Part shown: in pieces, positions 5,396 through 12,128 of the stretch
Position numbering within the stretch: the first letter of the stretch is position 1
Layout: each line of letters starts with the position of its first letter
Notes under the pieces: model-generated
Database searches by the model: none
The model's input: the letters and a program-made list of their open reading frames with translations, nothing else
Told to the model about the DNA's origin: nothing
Source: Calditrichota bacterium
GTDB taxonomy: Bacteria; Zixibacteria; MSB-5A5; GN15; FEB-12
NCBI GenBank assembly: GCA_008501655.1
Contig: QQUK01000306.1
Coordinates: forward strand, 1 to 12,128
DNA length: 12,128 bases
Direction: 5' to 3'
Program-made: the position numbers and the translations under genes

Positions 5396-6136
5396 ATGAC
5401 AACACCCGGAAGTCATGATGTAGCAACAACAAATATTAATGTTGAAATTAGTATAATAGAGTGTATCAAAGAGGGCTGGGAGATGTTTAAAAAGCATTTC
5501 TTAATTCTTATGGGTGGCTTTATTGTCTTTTTTGCCATCACTATTTTGATTCAATTTACGATGATTGGAATGTTCGTAAGCATAGCTATTATGCCACCTC
5601 TCCTTGGTGGGTGGATTTTGTTTCTCTTAAATGCAGCGCGCGATTCCAACCCAAGAGTCGGCGATTTGTTCAAAGGGTTTGATAGATATGGTATGACGAT
5701 GGGTGTTTACTGGTTATCAACATTAATTGTGGGGATATTATTATTTCCCAGTTTTCTCTACATATTTGGAAATCTATTATTTTCTCCAGAATTTCTGTCG
5801 GGAAATCTATTTTACTCAGAATTCTTCGAGATATATTTCTTTGTTTTTTGTAATGCAGCTATCATATTTTTAATCTTTATCCGGTTTGTGTTATTTTGGT
5901 TCGTTGCTATGGATGAAATGGAACGCGGGATTGTTAATGTTTTTAATGAATCAGCTCGACTAATGAAGGGTCATGTTGTATCTTATCTACAACTATCCAT
6001 TCTTGGGTTTCTTCTCACCCTTGGAGGATTCATTCTTTTGGTTATCCCAGGCTTAATAATAATGGCAGTTTTTATTTTAGCCCAGATTCGATTTTATCTC
6101 AAGTTAAAGGAAATAAAAAATACTCGAATTGAATAA
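5396..6136 (+). CDS. Multi-pass inner-membrane protein of unknown function (YciC/DUF975-like)
   Basis: This 246-residue protein has a short polar N-terminus, then an amphipathic start (IKEGWEMFKKHF, 24-35), then about five or six hydrophobic segments near 36-56, 58-79, 103-125, 145-171 and 198-233. Conserved-looking elements are GGWILFLLNAARDSNPRVGD (71-90), DLFKGFDRYG (90-99) and FNESARLMKGH (183-193). That pattern, an R-x-x-P-x-V-x-DLF-x-GF loop followed by a later S-x-x-L-x-KG loop, recurs in YciC/DUF975-like membrane proteins, whose role is not well defined. The match is from memory of the pattern, so the family is tentative. The gene follows the phosphorylase by 31 bp, but a functional link is not evident. 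No terminator hairpin with a T-run was seen after the stop. Confidence 0.8.
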   Translation: MTTPGSHDVATTNINVEISIIECIKEGWEMFKKHFLILMGGFIVFFAITILIQFTMIGMFVSIAIMPPLLGGWILFLLNAARDSNPRVGDLFKGFDRYGMTMGVYWLSTLIVGILLFPSFLYIFGNLLFSPEFLSGNLFYSEFFEIYFFVFCNAAIIFLIFIRFVLFWFVAMDEMERGIVNVFNESARLMKGHVVSYLQLSILGFLLTLGGFILLVIPGLIIMAVFILAQIRFYLKLKEIKNTRIE

Positions 6137-6217
6137 TTCCGTTACCACCAAATCCTGAGCTTATTTGCCAAATAGATTTTATACCAAACTCCTCCTATCC
6201 CCTTTCGTAAAAAATAC

Positions 6218-6248
6218 TTGTATAAAAGACCTAAAATCTCTATATTTG
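6218..6248 (+). promoter_or_regulatory. Candidate promoter of the kinase operon
   Basis: TTGTAT (6218-6223) and TATATT (6241-6246) stand 17 bases apart, an acceptable sigma-70-like pair. The same DNA reads CTTG, 20 bases, TATATTTG (6241-6248), close to the Bacteroidetes TTTG/TAnnTTTG promoter form. The transcript would start about 30 bases before the TTG start at 6282. The 124-bp gap from 6137 holds nothing else recognisable. Confidence 0.45.
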
Positions 6249-6270
6249 TCCTCTAATTAATTGAAGCCAA

Positions 6271-6276
6271 AAGAGG
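6271..6276 (+). promoter_or_regulatory. Ribosome binding site supporting the TTG start at 6282
   Basis: AAGAGG is followed by five bases and then TTG at 6282. The in-frame TTG at 6261 has no such site, and initiation there would add seven residues with no counterpart in the two paralogues downstream. Both of those begin MSLE at the aligned position. Confidence 0.7.
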
Positions 6277-6281
6277 TACAT

Positions 6282-8942
6282 TTGTCTCTTAACGCAGGAC
6301 AAACACTGGGGCCATATAAAATCATTGAACAAGCCGGTGCCGGAGGCATGGGCGAAGTTTACAAAGCAGAGGACACCCGGCTTGACCGGACGGTCGCCAT
6401 CAAAGTCCTGCCGGCTACATTTGCTCTAAATGACGATATCAAAGCCCGTTTTCAGCGGGAAGCAAAAGTCATTTCATCGCTGAATCATCCGAATATCTGT
6501 ACCCTCTACGATGTCGGTGAGGAAAAAGGTCTTCAGTATCTTGTTATGGAATTTATCGAAGGGGAAACCCTCGCTGAGAAAATCAAACGGGGTCCGATTC
6601 CGATGGCAGAGCTTCTGGATATCGCAATTCAGATTGCCGATGCTCTCGATAAAGCCCATAAGCAGAATTTAATCCATCGTGACTTAAAGCCGGGAAATAT
6701 CATGCTGACCAAAAACGGTGCGAAACTGCTCGATTTTGGTCTTGCCAAAGTATCTCTTGATTCCTCCGCTCCCGGAGTTCATTCGATTACTCAGACAACA
6801 CCTTTGACCGGTATCGGTACATTGCTCGGAACGATGCAGTATATGGCTCCGGAACAACTCGAAGGTAAAGAAGCTGATGCCCGTTCCGATATATTTGCTT
6901 TTGGGGCGGTAATGTATGAGATGGCGACGGGTGCAAGAGCATTTTCTGGTTCATCTCAGGCGACTTTGATTGCATCAATTATTAAAGAAGAACCTCGATC
7001 GGTATCTGAGATACAGCCATCGCTCCCGGCGATACTTGAACAGACAATCGCTCAATGTATGTCTAAAGACCCCGATCAACGCTGGCAGTCAGCCGGTGAT
7101 TTAAAACGGTCACTGCAATGGATTTCTGAAGGAAAGATAACAACCAAGAGTGGTTTGATACCTCAGAACCGTTCAACCCGTGAGACGATAACGATGATCG
7201 GGATGATTGTATTCTTTCTGGCGCTGGTATCTGTATCATATTTTTATTGGGAAAGATTATCTGAGATAAAACATAAATCAATGTCCTATATCTTACCGCC
7301 GGTTGGGACTGATTTTGATGAATTTGCAGGGGGGCATTTTGCAATATCCCCGAACGGTGAAAAACTTGCTTTTGTGTCGATTGATACAGCAAATTTAGAA
7401 TCACAGTTATATATTCGTCCGATTAACTCATTGCAGGCTCTTCCAATCCCCAACAGTAAAAATGCAATGTTACCGTTTTGGTCGCCTGACAGCAGATATG
7501 TAGCATTTTTTATCGATGGAAAATTAAAAAAAGTTCTCGCTACCGGTGGTCCGGCATTAACGATATGCGATGCAACGAATGGACGTGACGGCAGCTGGAA
7601 CAAAGATGATATTATAATCTTTACACCGGCATCATCAGGACCAATTCACAAAGTTTCTGCAGCCGGTGGTGAATCTTTACCTGTTACCACTCTTGACACG
7701 ACAAAAAGTGATATCACACATCGCTGGGCAAAATTTTTACCGGATGGAAAACATTTTCTCTTTTACGCCAGAACCGGATCCGGTTCGGGTAGTGAAGATG
7801 ACGCGATCTGTATTGGTTCTCTTGATTCTGACAGTTTTACAAGACTTATTCCGGCAAAATCAACAGTTGAATATGCAAACGGATATATTTTGTTTCAAAG
7901 GGAGAGATCTCTTATGGCGCAGCCGTTTGATGAATCATCTCTTGAGTTAACCGGAGATGCTTTTCCAATAGCGGAAAATGTATCTTATGTCGATGCATGG
8001 AGCAGAGCAATATTTACTTTATCTGAAAATGGTACTCTTGTCTATAGAACCGGTGAAATTAATAGCGGTTCAAATCTTATAGTGTTTGACCGTACCGGAA
8101 GAGAACTTGATACACTGGGCGAACAGGAACTACAAGGTGCTTTCAGTTTGTCACCAAATGAACAGTCTGTATGTGTTACAATGAATGACCTTTCTATTTC
8201 AAATATAGATTTATGGATAAGAGATATAAACCGCGGCATTAAAACGAGATTTACATTTGATTCTGCATTCGATGCCGGTGGATTATGGTCTCCAGATGGT
8301 TCTCATATAGCTTTCCGCTCTGACAGAGATAAGAAAATAGGTATATACATTAAAAGCGTTTCCGGTGTAGAAGAAGCAAGATTGGTTTTTACGCATGATA
8401 AAGATATTTGGTTGGATGACTGGACAAATGATAGAATGTATTTAATAGCCGGTATTGAGATTTCTCCTGACAATTGGGATGTCTTAGCTATTTCGACAGA
8501 ACAACCGTATGATACTGTTTCTGTTTTGACAGGTAGTTATAATGAATACAGTGCTACCGTTTCACCAAACGGAAAATGGATTGCTTATGGCTCTGATGAA
8601 TCCGGTAAAGAGGAAGTGTATGTGACAACTTTTCCGAAACCATCCGGGAAATGGCAGGTTTCTCTGAGAGAAGGTGACCGCCCGCATTGGTCTTCAGACG
8701 GAAGTGAGTTATTCTATTTAGATAACAAAGATAATATCTGTGTTGCTGAGGTTGACGGGTCTGGTTCTACTTTTAAAGTTGGTAAGGTCGAAATTCTTTT
8801 TTCTGTCAATGGTGTAAGACCGGGGAACGTCTATGAAGTCTATAACAGCAGCCAGAAGTTTTTGGTGAATCAAAATGTTAACAGACTGGCAACATCACAA
8901 ATTGTTTTAGTTACAAACTGGAATGCTGAACTAGAAGATTAA
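6282..8942 (+). CDS. Receptor-like Ser/Thr protein kinase with C-terminal PD40 propeller, first of array
   Basis: This 886-residue Hanks-type kinase phosphorylates Ser/Thr on unknown proteins. The cytoplasmic kinase domain covers about 11-282: glycine loop GAGGMGEV (19-26), VAIK (K41), E60, HRDLKPGN (132-139), DFG (151-153), APE (189-191), and RW in DQRWQS. Its activation segment (about 161-180) is rich in Ser/Thr and suits autophosphorylation. One membrane helix follows (about 304-322). The rest should lie outside the cytoplasm and reads as a TolB/PD40-type beta-propeller, with blade cores near 353-365, 399-411, 481-495, 620-633, 668-679, 758-769 and 801-812, and a conserved PSGKWQVS (787-794). 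The TTG start is chosen from the Shine-Dalgarno and paralogue alignment; TTG at 6261 is the alternative. It is followed 14 bp later by a paralogue, so an operon is likely. The propeller is presumed to sense a ligand or bind envelope components; this is inference. Confidence 0.93.
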   Translation: MSLNAGQTLGPYKIIEQAGAGGMGEVYKAEDTRLDRTVAIKVLPATFALNDDIKARFQREAKVISSLNHPNICTLYDVGEEKGLQYLVMEFIEGETLAEKIKRGPIPMAELLDIAIQIADALDKAHKQNLIHRDLKPGNIMLTKNGAKLLDFGLAKVSLDSSAPGVHSITQTTPLTGIGTLLGTMQYMAPEQLEGKEADARSDIFAFGAVMYEMATGARAFSGSSQATLIASIIKEEPRSVSEIQPSLPAILEQTIAQCMSKDPDQRWQSAGDLKRSLQWISEGKITTKSGLIPQNRSTRETITMIGMIVFFLALVSVSYFYWERLSEIKHKSMSYILPPVGTDFDEFAGGHFAISPNGEKLAFVSIDTANLESQLYIRPINSLQALPIPNSKNAMLPFWSPDSRYVAFFIDGKLKKVLATGGPALTICDATNGRDGSWNKDDIIIFTPASSGPIHKVSAAGGESLPVTTLDTTKSDITHRWAKFLPDGKHFLFYARTGSGSGSEDDAICIGSLDSDSFTRLIPAKSTVEYANGYILFQRERSLMAQPFDESSLELTGDAFPIAENVSYVDAWSRAIFTLSENGTLVYRTGEINSGSNLIVFDRTGRELDTLGEQELQGAFSLSPNEQSVCVTMNDLSISNIDLWIRDINRGIKTRFTFDSAFDAGGLWSPDGSHIAFRSDRDKKIGIYIKSVSGVEEARLVFTHDKDIWLDDWTNDRMYLIAGIEISPDNWDVLAISTEQPYDTVSVLTGSYNEYSATVSPNGKWIAYGSDESGKEEVYVTTFPKPSGKWQVSLREGDRPHWSSDGSELFYLDNKDNICVAEVDGSGSTFKVGKVEILFSVNGVRPGNVYEVYNSSQKFLVNQNVNRLATSQIVLVTNWNAELED

Positions 8943-8956
8943 TTGAAAGTAAATAT

Positions 8957-11635
8957 ATGAGTTTAGAAACAGGTCGTACTTTAGGACCTTATAAGATTAT
9001 TGAAAAAGCCGGTGCCGGCGGCATGGGCGAAGTTTACAAAGCACAGGACACCCGCCTTGATCGCATCGTTGCTATTAAAGTTCTCCCGGCAACATTTGCT
9101 TTAAATGATGATATCAAACAACGGTTTGAACGGGAAGCAAAAACAATCTCGTCACTGAACCATCCGAATATATGCACCCTCTATGATGTCGGAGAACAGG
9201 ATGGTCTGCAGTATCTGGTAATGGAATTTATCGAAGGGGAAACACTGGCGGACAGAATCAAACGAGGTCCGGTTCAGATGAAAGAGTTTTTGGAGATATC
9301 TATTCAGGTAGCTGATGCATTGGATAAAGCACATAGGCAGGGATTGATTCACCGGGATTTAAAACCGGGGAATATCATGTTAACGAAAACCGGAACGAAA
9401 CTTCTTGATTTCGGTCTGGCTAAAATTCAGATGGATAATTCCGCCCCCGGTGTCCAGTCAATTACTCAAACGACACCGCTAACCGGCGTGGGGACATTAT
9501 TAGGAACGATGCAGTATATGGCGCCGGAACAGCTTGAAGGTTCCGAAGCTGATACCCGTTCTGATATTTTCTCATTTGGTGCAACGATGTATGAAATGGC
9601 AACAGGTGCCAAAGCATTTGGTGGCGGTTCGCAAGCTTCCCTGATAGCATCAATACTAAAAGAAGAACCGAGATCGGTCTCTGAGATTTCACCATTGCTC
9701 CCTCCGATTCTTGAACAGACTATCTCACAGTGTATAGCGAAAGACCCGGAACAACGCTGGCAGTCGGTTGCTGATTTAAAACGGTCCCTCCAATGGATCG
9801 CTGACGGTAAAATAGGTTCCCAGGGACATGGTTTGATACCGCAGAATCGTTCTACCAGAGAAACGATCATCATGGCTGCAATGCTCTGTTTCTTCATCAT
9901 ATCATCTGTTTTTGGTTATCTCTATTTAACGAATGATGCTCCCCAAGGTCAAACAGTTCGTTCTCTCATTACCGCAAATGATGAGACTACGATTCAATCA
10001 AGTGGCGGTGGACATCTTTCTATTTCACCGGATGGTTCAAAATTAGTGTATCTTGCTGAAGATTCTACAACAAAAAAAGAGATGCTCTGGGTTCGTCCTT
10101 TGAATTCTTTAAAAGCTGTACAACTGCAAGGGACCGAAGGAGCTCTGTACCCTTTCTGGTCACCTGACAGTAAACAGATTGGGTTTTTTGCAGATGGGAA
10201 AATGAAAAAATTACCTGCAATAGGCGGTCCGGTGTTAACCTTATGTGAAACTTCTGACAGGGCACGAGGTGGAAGCTGGAACAGCGATAATGTCATCATC
10301 TTTTCGCGAGGGATTAATGATCCGATTCATAAAGTTTCTGCAGCCGGTGGAGAACCGGCAGCTGTTACTGAAATGGATACATCAATTGTCGAGAATTCAC
10401 AACGGTTTCCTTATTTTCTGCCGGATGGAAAGCATTTTTTATACTTTTCAAGAGTGCAGGGAGGTGATGGCGGTGAAAAAGATGCTATCTGTCTGAGCTC
10501 GATAGAGGATCCATCCGTTACAAGACTCTTTTTAGCCAAATCAAATGCAATCTATGAAGATGGGTATATTTACTATATGCGTGAATCGTTTCTGATGGTA
10601 CAGGAGTTTGATGAATCCTCTCTTGAAACAATCGGTGACCCGTTCCCGGTGGCGGAGGAAGTTCTCTTTGCCAGAGCTTATAACAAAGGTTCTTTCACTA
10701 TTTCAATGCATTCTGACCTGATATATGAACAGGGTGTTGCAACCGATGGTTCTATGTTGTTGATTCGTTCAAAGGGAAAGATTGAAATAGATACTGTTTT
10801 AAGCGGTGATAATTATTTTTCAGCTGATTTTTCACCTGACGAACAAAATATTGTTATGACTCATAATGAAGTGAATAGTGATAATTCTGCTGTATGGTTT
10901 TATGATTTTAACAGCAAAGTAAAAACAAGATTTACCTTTGGCGATAGCCGTCAAGGATTACCGTTTTGGACACCGGATGGTGAATATATAGTCTATACTT
11001 CTGATAATGGTGATACAGTTAATAATAAATTTTTTATTTATAAAAAACATGCGAGCGGTATACATCCGGAAACGTTATTAGTTAAAACTGACGCTAATGG
11101 TATGATCCCAAATTCAATAACATCTGATGGAAAAGAAGTCATTTGTCAGGAGTTTACATCAAATTCATCACATTTATACTCCGTTGATGTGGAAACTGGA
11201 AGAAAAAATATGATATTTGACTCTACCCTTAACTGCGGGTGGGGTGCTGTATCACCAAACAAAAAATGGCTGGCATATCTGGAATTCGAAGATAATGAAC
11301 AAATTGTATATATTACAACCTATCCGACTCCATCCGGAAAATGGCAGGTTTCAAAAGGTGAAGGTAACATGCCACGATGGAATAGCGACGGTACTTTACT
11401 CTATCATATAAACAAAAAAAATCAATTACTCGAAACCGAAATCGATGATACCGGCTCGTTTATAAAAATTGGTAAAACACAAACTCTTTTTACCCTGAAC
11501 CCTGTTACCCAGGGTGAATTTTATAAACCGTATAATGATGATCAAAGATTCTTAACCTTTGAAAATTTCAGTTCAAATAATGATAATAAGATAATTCTGG
11601 TTCAAAATTATAAACAGGAATTTATAAACAAATAG
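8957..11635 (+). CDS. Receptor-like Ser/Thr protein kinase with C-terminal PD40 propeller, second of array
   Basis: This 892-residue paralogue of the upstream gene has a complete catalytic set: GAGGMGEV (19-26), K41 in VAIK, E60, HRDLKPGN (132-139), DFG (151-153) and APE (189-191). The first 280 residues are about 83% identical to kinase 1 by hand count. One membrane helix lies at about 304-324. The C-terminal propeller has PD40-like cores near 353-366, 400-411, 486-498, 622-634, 669-680, 764-775 and 806-817, with PSGKWQVS at 792-799. Propeller identity to kinase 1 is clearly lower, mainly after residue 600, so the sensed signal may differ. The ATG at 8957 has only a weak GAAAG upstream (8945-8949) and sits 14 bp after the previous stop, so translation may be coupled. 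Downstream targets are not encoded in view. Confidence 0.94.
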   Translation: MSLETGRTLGPYKIIEKAGAGGMGEVYKAQDTRLDRIVAIKVLPATFALNDDIKQRFEREAKTISSLNHPNICTLYDVGEQDGLQYLVMEFIEGETLADRIKRGPVQMKEFLEISIQVADALDKAHRQGLIHRDLKPGNIMLTKTGTKLLDFGLAKIQMDNSAPGVQSITQTTPLTGVGTLLGTMQYMAPEQLEGSEADTRSDIFSFGATMYEMATGAKAFGGGSQASLIASILKEEPRSVSEISPLLPPILEQTISQCIAKDPEQRWQSVADLKRSLQWIADGKIGSQGHGLIPQNRSTRETIIMAAMLCFFIISSVFGYLYLTNDAPQGQTVRSLITANDETTIQSSGGGHLSISPDGSKLVYLAEDSTTKKEMLWVRPLNSLKAVQLQGTEGALYPFWSPDSKQIGFFADGKMKKLPAIGGPVLTLCETSDRARGGSWNSDNVIIFSRGINDPIHKVSAAGGEPAAVTEMDTSIVENSQRFPYFLPDGKHFLYFSRVQGGDGGEKDAICLSSIEDPSVTRLFLAKSNAIYEDGYIYYMRESFLMVQEFDESSLETIGDPFPVAEEVLFARAYNKGSFTISMHSDLIYEQGVATDGSMLLIRSKGKIEIDTVLSGDNYFSADFSPDEQNIVMTHNEVNSDNSAVWFYDFNSKVKTRFTFGDSRQGLPFWTPDGEYIVYTSDNGDTVNNKFFIYKKHASGIHPETLLVKTDANGMIPNSITSDGKEVICQEFTSNSSHLYSVDVETGRKNMIFDSTLNCGWGAVSPNKKWLAYLEFEDNEQIVYITTYPTPSGKWQVSKGEGNMPRWNSDGTLLYHINKKNQLLETEIDDTGSFIKIGKTQTLFTLNPVTQGEFYKPYNDDQRFLTFENFSSNNDNKIILVQNYKQEFINK

Positions 11636-11647
11636 TAGAGAGATTGT

Positions 11648-12128
11648 ATGAGTTTAGAAGCTGGTAAATCATTAGGACCGTATAAAATTATTGAAAAAGC
11701 CGGTGCCGGTGGAATGGGTGAGGTCTTTAAGGCACAGGACACACGGCTTGACCGCATTGTCGCAGTAAAAATCCTACCTGCCAAAGTTGCTGGAATGCCG
11801 GATTTTAAACAACGGTTTGAAAGAGAAGCAAAAGCGATTTCATCGTTGAATCACGCCAATATCTGCACGCTGTATGATATTGGAAAAGAAGACGGTTATG
11901 ATTTTCTGGTTATGGAGTATATAGAAGGTGAAACGCTTGCTGATAGACTTGCCAAGGGTCAGATGTCTTATGAAGAAACACTCAATATTTCCATAAAGAT
12001 AGCATCGGCACTTGATACCGCACACCAAAAGGGACTCATCCATCGAGATATCCAACCGGCTAATGTGATGTTGACCAAAGATGGCGCCAAACTTATGGAT
12101 TTTGGTCTTGCTAAAGTTCATATATCCG
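11648..12128 (+). CDS. Third Ser/Thr kinase of the array, N-terminal part, with Gln for catalytic-loop Lys (runs off right edge)
   Basis: 160 codons are visible, beginning MSLEAGKSLGPYK like the two upstream kinases; about 69% of these residues match kinase 2. It has the glycine loop GAGGMGEV (19-26), K41 in VAVK, E60, HRD (132-134), N139 and DFG (151-153). The catalytic loop reads HRDIQPAN: codon 136 is CAA (12053-12055), giving Gln where Ser/Thr kinases have Lys, which contacts the ATP gamma-phosphate. Asp134 and the DFG are intact, so reduced, altered or still adequate activity are all possible. It begins 12 bp after the previous stop and is presumably co-transcribed. A membrane helix and propeller are expected beyond the edge but are not seen. 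The lobe between about 101 and 120 differs most from the paralogues. Confidence 0.9.
   Translation, partial: MSLEAGKSLGPYKIIEKAGAGGMGEVFKAQDTRLDRIVAVKILPAKVAGMPDFKQRFEREAKAISSLNHANICTLYDIGKEDGYDFLVMEYIEGETLADRLAKGQMSYEETLNISIKIASALDTAHQKGLIHRDIQPANVMLTKDGAKLMDFGLAKVHIS

Noticed and set aside
6137..6240. Terminator after the membrane protein gene
   Set aside because: A weak TATTT/AAATA inverted repeat is present near 6160-6175 but has only five A/T pairs and no T-run.
7286..7603. Antisense open frames inside the kinase genes (also 4960-5274, 9466-9900, 9994-10299)
   Set aside because: They are opposite well-supported coding sequence with no start signals; long antisense frames are expected where codon bias lacks certain stops.

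Overview
This window comes from a bacterial chromosome, probably a diderm (Gram-negative-type) lineage. It encodes an outer-membrane beta-barrel protein with a signal peptide, a second exported protein resembling the N-terminus of M1-type metallopeptidases, and large receptor-like Ser/Thr kinases whose C-termini are PD40/TolB-like propellers. The kinase architecture is typical of Acidobacteria, Zixibacteria, Gemmatimonadetes, Marinimicrobia and similar deep-branching or FCB-related phyla. The moderate-to-low G+C and a purine nucleoside phosphorylase ending in an ITD rather than ITN specificity motif lean towards an FCB-like lineage. Several genes have clear Shine-Dalgarno sites, which argues against Bacteroidetes proper. 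The phylum cannot be fixed from the window alone.

Layout, left to right. (1) 1-1434, minus strand: an exported protein running off the left edge (start at 819), preceded by a NadR/AAA_28-type P-loop ATPase. (2) 1570-2838, plus strand: a signal-peptide / TPR-like / beta-barrel protein, divergent from the ATPase across about 135 bp that hold promoter-like sequences for both directions. (3) 2844-4171, minus strand: two tandem 213-residue HAD-family phosphatases, converging on the barrel gene with only 5 bp between stops. The two HAD genes share a 41-residue block that is almost identical in DNA although the rest is only about half identical in protein, which looks like gene conversion. (4) 4172-4533: a 362-bp non-coding region packed with tandem repeats, two perfect 26-nt palindromes and an orphan terminator-like hairpin. 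(5) 4534-6136, plus strand: a trimeric-type purine nucleoside phosphorylase followed by a multi-pass membrane protein. (6) 6282 to the right edge, plus strand: three tandem paralogous receptor-like Ser/Thr kinases separated by only 12-14 bp. The third is cut by the window end and carries Gln in place of the catalytic-loop Lys.

How the genes work together: only the kinase array is an evident functional unit. It is a co-transcribed set of transmembrane kinases with nearly the same N-terminal kinase domain and more divergent C-terminal propellers, which suggests different extracytoplasmic inputs feeding a common type of phosphorylation output. The phosphorylase and perhaps the HAD phosphatases fit nucleotide or sugar-phosphate salvage, but the substrates of the HAD enzymes cannot be read from sequence. 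Two start codons were moved from the longest reading frame on the basis of Shine-Dalgarno position (barrel gene to 1570, membrane protein to 5396). The first kinase start was moved to a TTG at 6282 on Shine-Dalgarno plus paralogue alignment.
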